DNA of 64,000 nucleotides from an uncultured Microbulbifer sp. (GCF_947504145.1 NZ_CANNGQ010000002.1:744001-808000), one strand, 5' to 3'. Shown: positions 29,326 to 40,159, counted from the first letter of the stretch. Numbers and translations are program-made. Notes: a model not told the origin generated them from the letters alone.

Positions 29326-31404
29326 TCAGAAACGGTAGCTGGCAGACAGTTTAATGTTGCGGCCCGGCATATACAGTTCCTGGAAGGCGACCCGGTATTC
29401 TTCGTCGGTCAGGTTATCCAGGGCCAGGCCCAGCTTGATACCGTTCAGGCTGCCAGCGGCTGGCTCCCAGGTCATGTAGGCGTCGGCCAGGGTGTAGCTG
29501 GTGTAGTCGCGGGTTTCTTCTACCGGCAGCTGATCCTGGGCGGAGACTACGGAGGTGCGCAGGCCCGCTTTGAGGTCACGTTGCAGGAAGTAGTGGCCGA
29601 GATCCAGTACGAACTTGTCCGCGGGGATGCTGGTCAGGTAGCTGTCGTCGGTCAGGTCACGGCCTTCGGTCTGGCCGTAGCTGGTGCCGATTTCGAGATC
29701 GTTGATCCGGTAGTTGGCGCTCAGTTCAAAGCCTTTCAGTTCCGCCTCGTCCACGTTCAGGTAGGTGGTGTTCATGGGGAAGCCGAACATTGGGTGCGGG
29801 TTGGTGACTACCTGCTCGATAAAGTTATCCACTTTATTGCGGAATATAGCCGCGCTGGCGGTGAGCTGGTCGCTGCTATTGGCGAGGCCGCTGAAGGCAA
29901 AGTCCGCGCGCAGCTCGGTGTTTTGTGCTTCTTCTGCTTCCAGGTCCGGGTTGGGAATGAAGGTGTTGCAGAAGGGGCCGAAGTAGCAGAAGTGGGTGCC
30001 TTCGGTGTACATCTCTTCCACGCCTGGTGCGCGGAAGGCTTTGGCGTAGCTGGCGCTGAGATTCAGCCATTCGGTGGCTTTGACGGCGGCGGCGATGGAG
30101 GGGGAGACGGCGGTGTCTTCGCGGGTGGATTCGCTCAGCTGCTGGCTTTCGGCTTCGAAGCGGTCGTAGCGTACCCCCGGGGTCACGGTGAATACATCGC
30201 CGAAGGTGAACGCGGCCTGGGTGTAAATGCCCAGCACGTCGGTGTCGGCGTTCAGGTTTTGCGGGCGGTTGTCGCCGTCGCGCACGGTGGTGACGTCGTC
30301 CTGATACCAGTCGAGACCGTAGACCCACTGGGCACTGAGGCCTTCTGTTGCATTGGTTAGGGCGAGGCCGGTGGTGGTGACTTCGGTGTTGTCGTTCTGA
30401 CCGGCCTCACCCTGGGTGGGGCGGAATTCTTCGAACTGTGTGTCGTTGCGGTAAAGGGTGACTTTTGTTGTGTGGCTGGCGGCGCCGTCGGTGTGCGCGC
30501 TTTTTCCTGCCTGGATCAGATAGCCGGCGGTGACATTCTGATCGGTGATGTCGCGCTCAACCAGCGGTGAGCTGGTGCCCACATTGGCATTCGGGTTGGA
30601 CGGAACGGCTTCTTCGCGATTGTTGTGGCGGAAGGACAGGTCGATGCGCTGGTTGTCGCTGATTTTGAAACCGCCGCGGGCGAGCAGGGCGGTATTTTCG
30701 CTGGCGCTGTTTTCCAGTTCCTCGCCACCACCGATTTCCACGTTGTCGTGCTCGGAGAAGGAGCCGTTCACCAGGTAATCGAAATCGCCGGCCAGGCCGT
30801 AGATGGCGGCGGTGGTTTCGGTGGAGTCACCGTTGCTGCCCAGTTCCTGTTTCAGGTAGCCGCCGAGGTTGTTGTTGAGCGTATTGCCGCTTTTCAGCAG
30901 GTCCGCAGCGCTCTTGGTGGACATGGCCACCACGCCGCCGATGGCGCCGGAGCCCCACAGACTGGAGGCGGGGCCTTTTTTTACTTCCACCTGTTTCAGC
31001 AGTTCCGGGTCCAGCTGGTAGGTGCCGCGGTGGCCGGAGTTGAAGTTCTGGCGGGCGCCGTCGATGGTTTGCAGTACACGCACGCCCTGGAGGCCGCGAA
31101 TATTTGGAGCCTGGTTGGAGTAGCGGGGGCCGCCGGTGACTTCGATATTGGGTTCGTATTTCAGTGCCTGGGCGATGGACTCCGGCTGTTGCTCTTCCAG
31201 CTGTACGCGCTCGACCACGGCGATGCTTGCGTCTTTTTCCTTGGCGGCCGGGTTGCGGTCTGCGGCGACGATTACTTCACCGAACTGGATCACTGGCTGG
31301 TCGCCAGTCTCGGTTTCGGTCGCCTGTGCCATGGCGCTGTTTGCACACAGCGCCAGTACCGCAGCGGCGAGAGGATGAAGTTTCAGAGTCTTGAACTGGC
31401 CCAT
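29326..31404 (-). CDS. TonB-dependent haem/haemoglobin receptor
   Basis: A 692-residue outer-membrane receptor importing haem. I start at ATG 31404, which has a GGGGG ribosome site and opens the signal peptide MGQFKTLKLHPLAAAVLALC...AMAQA. A TonB-box-like FGEVIVAADR, a plug domain (NIEVTGGPRYSNQAPNIRGLQG, TIDGARQNFNSGHRG, EVKKGPASSLWGSGAIGGVV) and a barrel ending in aromatic Phe (ASYRF) follow. The VLQTIDGARQ and GHRG features resemble the haemoglobin/transferrin/lactoferrin receptor group. Neighbouring hutX and hutZ on the same strand and hmuTUV opposite fix haem as substrate. A Fur box lies about 125 bases upstream. Confidence 0.92.
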   Translation of the reverse strand: MGQFKTLKLHPLAAAVLALCANSAMAQATETETGDQPVIQFGEVIVAADRNPAAKEKDASIAVVERVQLEEQQPESIAQALKYEPNIEVTGGPRYSNQAPNIRGLQGVRVLQTIDGARQNFNSGHRGTYQLDPELLKQVEVKKGPASSLWGSGAIGGVVAMSTKSAADLLKSGNTLNNNLGGYLKQELGSNGDSTETTAAIYGLAGDFDYLVNGSFSEHDNVEIGGGEELENSASENTALLARGGFKISDNQRIDLSFRHNNREEAVPSNPNANVGTSSPLVERDITDQNVTAGYLIQAGKSAHTDGAASHTTKVTLYRNDTQFEEFRPTQGEAGQNDNTEVTTTGLALTNATEGLSAQWVYGLDWYQDDVTTVRDGDNRPQNLNADTDVLGIYTQAAFTFGDVFTVTPGVRYDRFEAESQQLSESTREDTAVSPSIAAAVKATEWLNLSASYAKAFRAPGVEEMYTEGTHFCYFGPFCNTFIPNPDLEAEEAQNTELRADFAFSGLANSSDQLTASAAIFRNKVDNFIEQVVTNPHPMFGFPMNTTYLNVDEAELKGFELSANYRINDLEIGTSYGQTEGRDLTDDSYLTSIPADKFVLDLGHYFLQRDLKAGLRTSVVSAQDQLPVEETRDYTSYTLADAYMTWEPAAGSLNGIKLGLALDNLTDEEYRVAFQELYMPGRNIKLSASYRF

Positions 31405-31529
31405 AACGGTGCCCCCTTTTCGTGTTCCCAAGATAGGTTCCCAATTGAATGTCCGTATTGCCGACCGTTATTTCGAGGCCGGTCGGTACGGTTGCGCCGA
31501 ATCATAGGTCCAGTAAATCATATTGTAAA

Positions 31530-31550
31530 TGCAAACTATTATCGTTTGAT
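31530..31550. promoter_or_regulatory. Fur box between haem receptor and tonB operons
   Basis: The stretch TGCAAACTATTATCGTTTG is close to the Fur target form TGCAAATGATTATCATTTG and is itself nearly palindromic. It sits between the two divergent iron operons, so one site could control both. Confidence 0.75.
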
Positions 31551-31670
31551 ATTAAATCTGCAAGTTGCTAGTCTTCCCTGCGTTGGATGTTCGGCTGGGA
31601 CATCCGTATCAGCATCGGCCAGGTAGCAGGAGCTAGAAAACGGCGTGGAGACGAACAGTGAGGTATCACC

Positions 31671-32396
31671 GTGAAATGGCGCATGGCCACAATGGTGTTC
31701 CTGTCCTTTGCGCTGCACGGATGGTTGCTCTGGGCAGCGCCGGTACGGGAAGTACAGGCGCCCTCGGGTGTGGTGGCGCTGAAACTGGGGCAGGTGAAGC
31801 TCGCCTCCGCGACGCTGTCTGAGAAGGAAGTGGCGCCGCCGGAGAGGATCGCCGAGCAGCCACTTTCGGAAACGCCAGAGCCGTCGAAGCCGGTGGAAAA
31901 GGTGCTGCCCAAGCCGCTTCAGAAGCAGCCACCTAACAGAATGGTTGAAAAGAAGCCGATTGAAAAAAAGCCGGTAGAAAATAAACCAGAAACGGAAAAG
32001 CCAGAGGTGGCTGTACCGCCCAAGCCCTCGCCGGTTGACGAGGCTGTTGCCGATTCTGAGCTAAGCCAGGTATCCAGCGCGCCAGCGCCGACAAAACAGC
32101 AGAGTGTCAGTGAAGAATCCGTATTGGTGGAGCGCCCGGCCTTCGCCAGCCCACCCGGCGCACCGGCCTACCCGGAACTGGCGCGGCAGCGCCGCCAGCA
32201 GGGCACTGTGGTAGTCGAGGTGCAGCTGGATCGCACCGGTGCGCAAGTGGTTCGCCGCCTGTTGCAGTCTTCCGGGGTCGACAGCCTGGATGAAGCGGCC
32301 TTGAAGGCGGTGGCGGGGTGGCAGTTTCTGCCCTACCGGGAAAACGGTCAGGCGCGATTGTCCCGAGTGCGATTGCCCATTCAATTTTCTCTGTAA
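31671..32396 (+). CDS. tonB: TonB energy transducer
   Basis: Couples the inner-membrane proton gradient to outer-membrane receptors. It has 241 residues: an N-terminal membrane anchor (ATMVFLSFALHGWLLWAAP with the family His), a long Pro/Glu/Lys-rich periplasmic spacer (about 55-135) and a C-terminal TonB domain (YPELARQRRQQGTVVVEVQL, SSGVDSLDEAALKAVAGWQF). The start is GTG 31671 with GAGGT seven bases upstream. It heads tonB-exbB-exbD-hmuTUV and so is dedicated to haem uptake. Confidence 0.95.
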   Translation: MKWRMATMVFLSFALHGWLLWAAPVREVQAPSGVVALKLGQVKLASATLSEKEVAPPERIAEQPLSETPEPSKPVEKVLPKPLQKQPPNRMVEKKPIEKKPVENKPETEKPEVAVPPKPSPVDEAVADSELSQVSSAPAPTKQQSVSEESVLVERPAFASPPGAPAYPELARQRRQQGTVVVEVQLDRTGAQVVRRLLQSSGVDSLDEAALKAVAGWQFLPYRENGQARLSRVRLPIQFSL

Positions 32397-32435
32397 GTTT
32401 TGTTGGCCAAAGTCGTAATAAAAAACGAGAGCGCT

Positions 32436-33125
32436 ATGTTCGAACATCAATCCTGGTCTGAATTTTTCGCCCAGCTCGGCCCAATGGGCTGGCCGCTGTT
32501 GGTGGTGTCGGCGGTTGCGCTGGCGCTACTGGGTGAGCGTCTCTGGTTTCTGCTGACCACCGCCCACCGCGGTATCAGCGGTTCTTTCAAACGCCTGCAG
32601 TGCACCGCCGAAGCGGAACTGGATCAACTGGGCAAAACCTGCGAGCAGGAGCGCGCCCTGGCCAGCCGCGCCACCGCACTGTTGCTGCAGCATCGCAAGG
32701 TAGACAAGCCTCAGCGGGAAGAAATCGCCGCGGTATGGCTGCAGGATCAGCGTCGCCAGTTGCACAGCGGTCTGCGCCTGTTGATGGTGGTCGGCATCAT
32801 CAGCCCGCTGATGGGTTTGCTGGGCACGGTGCTCGGCCTGATCGGTATGTTTGCCGGCCTGTCCGGCAGCAACGAACCGGTGACCCCGGCGCTGCTGGCG
32901 GATGGATTGGGTATGGCGCTCAGCACCACCGCCGCGGGCCTGATCGTCGCACTGCCGGCCATTGCCGGCGCGCACCTGTTGGCGATCTGGAGTGATCGGG
33001 TGGTGGCGGATCTGGAGCACCTGTTCAATCGCGGCAACCTGTGGCTGGAGGGGCTGGACCCTTGCTGCAAAACCCCGGATGCGTGTGTGCGCGAGCCGGT
33101 CAATATTGCGGTGCCGGCGCAGTGA
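32436..33125 (+). CDS. exbB: ExbB/TolQ-type proton channel subunit
   Basis: Inner-membrane proton channel that powers TonB with ExbD. ATG 32436 (GAGAG upstream) gives 229 residues and the expected N-terminal helix (GPMGWPLLVVSAVALALLGERLW, about 13-35). Two more helices lie in the MotA/TolQ/ExbB core: VVGIISPLMGLLGTVLGLIGMF and TAAGLIVALPAIAGAHLLAI. An in-frame upstream TTG at 32400 would add twelve unneeded residues. Confidence 0.94.
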   Translation: MFEHQSWSEFFAQLGPMGWPLLVVSAVALALLGERLWFLLTTAHRGISGSFKRLQCTAEAELDQLGKTCEQERALASRATALLLQHRKVDKPQREEIAAVWLQDQRRQLHSGLRLLMVVGIISPLMGLLGTVLGLIGMFAGLSGSNEPVTPALLADGLGMALSTTAAGLIVALPAIAGAHLLAIWSDRVVADLEHLFNRGNLWLEGLDPCCKTPDACVREPVNIAVPAQ

Positions 33126-33559
33126 TCAATATCAATCCCCCCAATCAGCGGGAGTTTTCCCTCGCCAATCTGGCGCCGGACCTGACCCCGCTGCTGGATA
33201 TCATCTTTATCGTTCTGGTGTTCCTGCTGTTGACCGCAAATATGCGGTTGGCGTCGCTGCCCATGGACCTTCCCGCCAGCGAACATGCGGCGGCGACTAT
33301 GCCGTCCGACCCCATGACCATTTCTCTGTCCAACCACGGGCCGGACCTGTGGGGGATCGATGATCGTGGCTACGCTAGTCAGGGGGAATTTGAACAGGCG
33401 TTGATGGCCTCGCTGGTGGCGAACCCGGAGCGCCCGGTCGCTCTGGCGTCGGATCGCAATGTGCCGGTACAGCGCATGCTGGATCTGTTTGCCCTGTTGC
33501 AGAAGCAGGGGGTGGAAGTGGCGGAAATTGCACTGCAACCGCACGCCGCCGCACCCTGA
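33122..33559 (+). CDS. exbD: ExbD/TolR-type subunit
   Basis: Partner of ExbB. The start is GTG 33122, overlapping the exbB stop by four bases (GTGA), a sign of translational coupling; an upstream frame to 33041 is a shadow inside exbB. It has 145 residues with one transmembrane helix near the N-terminus carrying the proton-relay Asp (LTPLLDIIFIVLVFLLLTAN), then a periplasmic domain with IDDRGYASQGEFEQAL and RPVALASDRNVPVQRML. Confidence 0.94.
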   Translation: MININPPNQREFSLANLAPDLTPLLDIIFIVLVFLLLTANMRLASLPMDLPASEHAAATMPSDPMTISLSNHGPDLWGIDDRGYASQGEFEQALMASLVANPERPVALASDRNVPVQRMLDLFALLQKQGVEVAEIALQPHAAAP

Positions 33560-33613
33560 CCGATTGAAAGCCCTGCGTGGGGGTTTTTGGTTTTTATCGA
33601 CTGGACTCGAACT

Positions 33614-34504
33614 ATGACCTTTTCAATGCCTCGTCCTTTGAATTGCCCTCTGATTTTCCTTCTGGCGCGCGCATGCCACACCTTTCTTTCGGCCGCTGCA
33701 CTGCTGCTGGCCAGTAGTGTTGCCGCCGCGGCACCGGAGCGGGTGATCAGCACCGGCCATTCCATTACCGAACTGGTGCTGGCGCTGGGCGCCGGCGATA
33801 GCCTGATCGCGGTGGACTCCTCCACGCGCCTGCCGGCGGATTTCAAAAAAGTGCCGGTGGTGGGTTATTACCGTCAGTTGCCGGTGGAGGGCATGCTGGC
33901 GCAGCGACCGCAGTTACTGATTGGCGGCGAGCATATGGGCCCGGCGAATACCCTGACTCTGCTTCAAAATGCCGGGGTAAAAATTGTGAAGCTGCCGGAA
34001 GCAGAGAACGGCGAGCAGTTGATCGCCAATATTGATCGCCTTTCCAGAGTGCTGGAAAAACCCGCTGCTGAATTGACAAAAAGTGTCGTGCAGCAGTTGC
34101 GTGCATTGAAACGTGCCCGCAGCTCACTGTCTGAGGCACCGCGCATTTTATTTGTGCGCGCCCAGGAAGGCCGCGGTCTAAAGGCCGCCGGCACCGGCAC
34201 CAGCCCGGACAGTCTGATTCGCATGGCGGGCGGTGTGAACGCGGTGGAATTTTCCGGCTACAAACAACTGTCGGATGAGGCGCTGATTGAACTGCGCCCG
34301 GACTGGATTCTGTTTTCTAGTGACCAGGATGCGCAGCTGAAAGGCGGCGCGGCACTGTTGGAGTGGCAGCCGCTGTTGAAGCTGACACCGGCAGGAAAAA
34401 AGAAAGCCTTTTTCTCCGTGGACGGTTTTGCGCTGCTCGGCGGCATGGGATTGGCCAGCCTGAATGAAGCGAAAAAGCTAAACGAAAAATTTTCAAGAAA
34501 CTAA
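33614..34504 (+). CDS. hmuT: Periplasmic haem-binding protein of ABC transporter
   Basis: Delivers haem to the HmuUV transporter. From ATG 33614, a signal peptide ends at SSVAAAAPE (about residue 38), then a class III binding fold: RVISTGHSITELVLALGAGDSLIAVD, VPVVGYYRQLPVEGMLAQRPQLLIG and ILFVRAQEGRGLKAAGTGTSPDSLI. VGYYRQL contains the Tyr that ligates haem in known HmuT/ShuT proteins (family knowledge). Position after tonB-exbBD and before a FecCD permease fits. The ribosome site is weak. Confidence 0.92.
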   Translation: MTFSMPRPLNCPLIFLLARACHTFLSAAALLLASSVAAAAPERVISTGHSITELVLALGAGDSLIAVDSSTRLPADFKKVPVVGYYRQLPVEGMLAQRPQLLIGGEHMGPANTLTLLQNAGVKIVKLPEAENGEQLIANIDRLSRVLEKPAAELTKSVVQQLRALKRARSSLSEAPRILFVRAQEGRGLKAAGTGTSPDSLIRMAGGVNAVEFSGYKQLSDEALIELRPDWILFSSDQDAQLKGGAALLEWQPLLKLTPAGKKKAFFSVDGFALLGGMGLASLNEAKKLNEKFSRN

Positions 34505-34532
34505 ATATTCTTTAGTAGACGCAGCATTCCGG

Positions 34533-34670
34533 GCGAAGGCGTCGATGCCGGGTGCAAACTTGTGAGACCTTCAAAAACAGGATGTTTTTGCAGAGCCCCC
34601 AGGGATGGGTTCATGGCGTGTCTCACAAGTTTGCACCCGGTAGCGGTGCCGCCACAAAAGTACCCGAAGC
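34533..34670 (+). repeat. Family I palindromic element, copy A (138 bp)
   Basis: It lies between hmuT and hmuU in the same orientation as the operon. Perfect 21-base arms (34548-34568 with 34620-34640) enclose a loop with a mini-hairpin (CAAAAAC-aggat-GTTTTTG) and the conserved core CCCAGGGATGGGTTCA at 34598-34613. The conserved left end is GCGAAGGCG, and the conserved right end has CCGCCAC then ACCCGAAGC. Confidence 0.88.
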
Positions 34671-34709
34671 GGCACCCCGATAGTCAAATGAAATTGAGGT
34701 ACCCCTCCC

Positions 34710-35765
34710 TTGGAATTTCGCCTGAGTGACAAAAGCCTGCTGCCAGCGCTGATTGCGCTGTTGCTGTTGGGGAGCTGTATTTCCCTTGCGGTGGGCGCCA
34801 TGACCATCGGTTGGCGGGACGTACTCGCCGGCTTGCTACAGTGGAGCTGGCCCGGGATTCTGGATCAGGATGTGCCGGAGCAGTACGCACTGGTGCTCGG
34901 TGAAATTCGTTTGCCGCGCCTGCTGCTTGGTTTGATTGTCGGCGGCACCCTCGGCGTTTGTGGTGCAGTGATGCAGGGCATGTTCCGCAATCCATTGGCC
35001 GAGCCAGGGATTATCGGCATTTCTTCCGGCGCCGCCGTCGGTGCCGGCATCGTGCTGGTGTTTGGCGGTGTTCTGAGTGTTTGGCTGGGCACTCTTTACG
35101 AGAAATTACAGTGGTTACTGTTGCCCACCTTTGCCAGCTTTGGTGCCATCTTTGCCACCTGGCTGGTGTATATCCTCGGTGACCGCGGCCGCTCGGTGGT
35201 AATGATGTTGCTCGCCGGTATCGCAATCTCCGCACTGGCCGGCGCCGCCCTCGGCATGTTCGCCTATGTGGCGACCGATACCGCACTGCGGGATATGACC
35301 ATGTGGCAACTGGGTTCCCTGTCCGGGGCTACCTGGACCACGGTGCTGGTATCCGGAATTATTTTTGCCATCAGCGCCGGGCTGCTGTGGGCACGCGCCA
35401 GCGATCTCAACGCGCTGTTGCTGGGTGAATCGGAAGCCCGCCACCTGGGGGTGGATGTGGTTGGCCTCAAGCGGCAGATTATCGTGCTGAATGGCATCGC
35501 CGTGGGTGCGGCGGTATCCGTATCGGGAATTATCGGCTTTGTCGGTTTGGTGGTGCCGCATATCGTGCGCCTGCTGCGGGGGCCGGATCACCGCTATCTG
35601 ATTCCCTACAGCGCACTGCTCGGCGGCCTGTTGCTGACCGTGGCAGACACCATTGCGCGCAGTGTTTTTGCCCCGGCGGAAATGCCGGTGGGGATTATTA
35701 CCGCACTGCTGGGTGCACCTTTCTTCCTGTTTCTGCTGTGGCAACAGCGCCAGCAGATTTTCTAA
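34710..35765 (+). CDS. hmuU: Haem ABC transporter permease (FecCD family)
   Basis: Inner-membrane channel for haem with about ten transmembrane helices in 351 residues. Family motifs: RLPRLLLGLIVGGTLGVCGAVMQGMFRNPLAEPGIIGISSG split across helices 2-3, MLLAGIAISALAGAALG, and near the C-terminus IIGFVGLVVPHIVRLLRGPDHRYLIP followed by PAEMPVGIITALLGAPFFLFLL. The start is TTG 34710, with GAGGT nine bases upstream; it begins directly with the first membrane helix. The family I repeat separates it from hmuT, so its mRNA leader contains a large hairpin. Confidence 0.93.
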   Translation: MEFRLSDKSLLPALIALLLLGSCISLAVGAMTIGWRDVLAGLLQWSWPGILDQDVPEQYALVLGEIRLPRLLLGLIVGGTLGVCGAVMQGMFRNPLAEPGIIGISSGAAVGAGIVLVFGGVLSVWLGTLYEKLQWLLLPTFASFGAIFATWLVYILGDRGRSVVMMLLAGIAISALAGAALGMFAYVATDTALRDMTMWQLGSLSGATWTTVLVSGIIFAISAGLLWARASDLNALLLGESEARHLGVDVVGLKRQIIVLNGIAVGAAVSVSGIIGFVGLVVPHIVRLLRGPDHRYLIPYSALLGGLLLTVADTIARSVFAPAEMPVGIITALLGAPFFLFLLWQQRQQIF

Positions 35766-35780
35766 GGGGAGGGTGCCCAT

Positions 35781-36563
35781 ATGTTGCTGGAAATTTCCGA
35801 CCTCTCAATTCAGTACCCCCGCGCGGCTTCGCCGCTGCTGGAGCACATCTCCCTGGGCTTTGCCTGCGGCGAGGTAACCGCGCTGCTCGGCCCCAATGGC
35901 TGCGGCAAAACCTCGCTGCTGCGTGCCATCAGCGGTGAGCTGGATTATTCCGGCCGCATTCATCTGTTCGGTCGCCCGCAGGCGGACTGGTATCGCAGCC
36001 AACAGGATCACCGCGCCCTCGCGCGCCGCTACGGTCTGCTGGCCCAGCACTCCAATCTGAATTTTGCCTTTACCAGTCGCGAAGTAGTGCAGCTCGGCCT
36101 CGGCCCGGGCAGCTTGTCGCGGGCGGAGCAGGGCGAGCGGGTTGAACACTTTATGCAGCGCGCGGATGTATGGCACCTGCGCGACCGGCTGTTCCCCAGT
36201 CTGTCCGGCGGTGAAAAGCAGCGGGTGCAGCTGGCGCGAGTCCTGTCCCAGCTCAGCCTCGCCGACCCCGGGGATAAAAAAATCCTGCTGCTGGACGAAC
36301 CCACTTCCGCCCTCGACCTCAAGCACCAGCATGAGGTGCTGGCGCTGGCCTGCGAAGTCGCCGGCGACAACACCGCCGTGGTCGCGGTCCTGCACGATCT
36401 CAATCTCGCCGCCCGCTACGCCGATCGCATGGTCATGCTGGCCGATGGCCGGGTTCAGGCCGACGGCACCCCCGCCGAACTGCTGCAGCCGGACCTGGTG
36501 GAGCGGGTCTATGGCTACCGCGGGCAACTGGTGGATATGGCGGGCTACAGTGCCCTGTTGTGA
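35781..36563 (+). CDS. hmuV: Haem ABC transporter ATP-binding protein
   Basis: ATPase driving HmuU. It has 260 residues with Walker A (LLGPNGCGKTSLLRAISGE), Q-loop (LLAQHSNLNFAF), signature (SLSGGEKQRVQLARVL), Walker B (ILLLDEPTSALD) and switch His (VAVLHDLNLAARYADR). The gap to hmuU is 15 bases with a GGGGAGGG ribosome site. It closes the tonB-exbBD-hmuTUV operon. Confidence 0.95.
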   Translation: MLLEISDLSIQYPRAASPLLEHISLGFACGEVTALLGPNGCGKTSLLRAISGELDYSGRIHLFGRPQADWYRSQQDHRALARRYGLLAQHSNLNFAFTSREVVQLGLGPGSLSRAEQGERVEHFMQRADVWHLRDRLFPSLSGGEKQRVQLARVLSQLSLADPGDKKILLLDEPTSALDLKHQHEVLALACEVAGDNTAVVAVLHDLNLAARYADRMVMLADGRVQADGTPAELLQPDLVERVYGYRGQLVDMAGYSALL

Positions 36564-36818
36564 TTCCTGCCAGCGGCACTATTCGTTGATTTCTGCGTCA
36601 ACTGGTACGCCCGCAGCGGACGAATCTCCCGGTGGCGCCAACTTGAACAGAGTGGGGCGCTGAATTGAATTTGTTTCATGTGCACCCTTTGCGCCGACGC
36701 CACTCCCTTGGTGTACAATGCGCCGCTTTCTGGGGCGGGCCGGTCACATTTGGGTCGGGATTTGCCCTTGTCGAGATTATGCTTGCGCGATTCGCGCCTT
36801 ATCATCCGAGGGAATACC

Positions 36819-38084
<1,266 letters not shown>

Positions 38085-38111
38085 GCGGCACCGCAAAGCC
38101 AGTAGTACATG

Positions 38112-38140
38112 AAAAGCGGCTCTTCGGAGCCGCTTTTTTT
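38112..38140 (+). terminator. Intrinsic terminator of glyA
   Basis: Arms AAAAGCGGCTC and its complement around a TTCG tetraloop, followed by seven Ts. Confidence 0.95.
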
Positions 38141-38484
38141 ATGTCTGTCTCCCACCCAGGGGGCTCTTCTGCATTCCTGCCGTAGCTCCCTTTCCTTACT
38201 CTGTTTTCCCTGTGCCTGGTTAGTCTCTAGTCCAAGATTCTCCGCGCCCCTCAAAAATTGAATTTTTATTCGATTTTTGGGTGATCTTATGTAGAATTAC
38301 GCGCGTATATAGCAAATGTGAATAACCCGGTTTTCCTTTATTCCTGCGGCGCCTCGATTGGGGCGCCCATGCCGGTAAGACGCCATTAGGGGTCGGAAGG
38401 GGTTAACCGTGGACGAATAAGAATACAAACCCACGGCCCTGTGATTTTTGGGTCGGATATTTTTCCTGGCTGTAGGAGAACACC
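38141..38484 (+). promoter_or_regulatory. Leader and promoter region of amine oxidase gene
   Basis: The region goes from AT-rich (38250-38330, with TAGAAT near 38292 as a possible -10) to GC-rich. A six-base hairpin CCGTGG/CCACGG lies at 38407-38436. An AGGAG ribosome site lies just before the ATG. If the promoter is near 38292 the leader is about 180 bases; I recognise no riboswitch in it. Confidence 0.35.
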
Positions 38485-40149
38485 ATGCGAAGCCGTAAAT
38501 CCCAATCACCGCTTGCCAGCCTGATGCGCCGCCTGGGCGCCGCGCAGGAGCTGTCTGAAAAGGCCGGTATCTCAGCTGACGAGAGTCTCGATATCATCAA
38601 TGAAGGCACTCGTCACACGGGCGCCAATGCTTCGGAAGAAGGGCGCCGTCAGTTCCTCAAGCAGTTGGGACTGGGGGCCGCGGCACTGGGTACCGCCGGC
38701 GCAACCAGCACTATTTCTGCCCCTGCGCAGGCGGCTCCCGGTAGCTCAAACCCCGGGCGTGTTGCGGTTATTGGTGGCGGTGTTGCGGGTGTGCGCTGTG
38801 CCCACCGGCTACAGCAGTACGGCATTGCTAGTAAAGTGTTTGAAGGTAATACCCGCCTGGGCGGCCGCGTAAACACCAATCGCAGCATCTTTGGTCGCCC
38901 GGTCGAGCGCGGTGGCGAATTGATTTCCACTGAGCACACCTATACGCGCAACCTGGCCAACAACCTTGGTCTGGATGTCGAGGATGTGAATGGCAACGCG
39001 GTGCCCGGCGGCAATGAGGTCTACTACGTCAATGGCCAGCACTACACCGAGCACCAGCTAAACGAAGAGTGGCGCGATGTTTACCGGATCTTCAAGCGCG
39101 CGCAGAAGGATGCGCCCTGGGTGCCCACCTATGAGAGCCACAATGCCATGCATCGCGAGCTGGATCATATCGATGTGAACAGCTGGCTGGATGCCGTGGG
39201 TATTGGTGCAAATTCAAATATGGGCCAGGTCTTCCAGGCGGATATCGTTGCGGAATACGGCATCCAGCCGGAAGAGACCACGGCACTGAATCTGATTTAC
39301 CTGCTGGCATGGAACCCCATTAATACGGCCTTGCCACTGGCGGGAACCGATGAGCGTTTCCGCATCGCCGGTGGTAACGATCAGCTGGTGACGCGTATGG
39401 TCGAAGAGTTGCCGGAAGGCACCATCGAGACCGCGCGTAAATTGGTGGCCATTCAGGGCGACCTCAACGGCCCTTACAATCTGGTATTTGATGACGGCCA
39501 CGAATACAGCTGTGATCGCCTGGTACTGGCAATGCCGTTCTCCACCCTGCGCGACGTGGATATCGATTCCCGCATCTACACCGGGTTCCGCCCGCAGAAG
39601 CGCATGGCCATTGAGCGTATGGCGTTCGGTTCCAACGGCAAGCTGGCAATGCACTGTGCTGCCCGCCCGTGGACGCAACCGCAGATGATCAACGGGGAAA
39701 TGTTCACCCCAAATGGTGTGACCTACGTGGGCCGCCCGGAACTGTTCGACACCTGGGACTCCACTTCAGTGACCGACGGCAGCGACGGGATTCTGGTGAA
39801 CTTCTTCGGCGGTGACTACGGCAAGCAGATCGGTGGTGATCAGCCGTTCGCTGCGCCAACCAGTGCCGATCTGAATCACTTCTTCGGCATTGTCGATAAC
39901 ATCTTCCCCGGTACCAGCAATGCGTTTACCGGAACTGCGATGCAGTCCAAGTGGGCGGCCAATCCCTGGTCCAAAGGCTCTTACTCCACCCAGACGTTTG
40001 GCGACTACACCGAGTGGTGGGGTGCGGCTGGTTTGCAAGAGGGGAATATCCACTTCTGTGGCGAGCACACCGCACTGGAGGCGTTTGGCTACATCGACGG
40101 CGCCATCAGTACTGCCGAGCGGGCGGCGAAGGAAATCCATCAAGCCTGA
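38485..40149 (+). CDS. Tat-exported flavin monoamine oxidase family protein
   Basis: A 554-residue FAD enzyme predicted to oxidise an amine. A twin-arginine signal (RRQFLKQLGLGAAALGTAGA, arginines 54-55) follows an unusually long 53-residue polar N-terminus. The FAD-binding motif is VAVIGGGVAGVRCAHRL near residue 92, followed by FEGNTRLGGRVNT. The C-terminal FAD contact is FCGEHTALEAFGYIDGAISTAERAA, typical of monoamine oxidase, polyamine oxidase and L-amino-acid oxidase. Substrate is not defined by motifs; the next gene encodes a polyamine-type binding protein, so an exported polyamine or amine oxidase is my inference. Confidence 0.85.
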   Translation: MRSRKSQSPLASLMRRLGAAQELSEKAGISADESLDIINEGTRHTGANASEEGRRQFLKQLGLGAAALGTAGATSTISAPAQAAPGSSNPGRVAVIGGGVAGVRCAHRLQQYGIASKVFEGNTRLGGRVNTNRSIFGRPVERGGELISTEHTYTRNLANNLGLDVEDVNGNAVPGGNEVYYVNGQHYTEHQLNEEWRDVYRIFKRAQKDAPWVPTYESHNAMHRELDHIDVNSWLDAVGIGANSNMGQVFQADIVAEYGIQPEETTALNLIYLLAWNPINTALPLAGTDERFRIAGGNDQLVTRMVEELPEGTIETARKLVAIQGDLNGPYNLVFDDGHEYSCDRLVLAMPFSTLRDVDIDSRIYTGFRPQKRMAIERMAFGSNGKLAMHCAARPWTQPQMINGEMFTPNGVTYVGRPELFDTWDSTSVTDGSDGILVNFFGGDYGKQIGGDQPFAAPTSADLNHFFGIVDNIFPGTSNAFTGTAMQSKWAANPWSKGSYSTQTFGDYTEWWGAAGLQEGNIHFCGEHTALEAFGYIDGAISTAERAAKEIHQA

Positions 40150-40159
40150 TGGCAGCATG

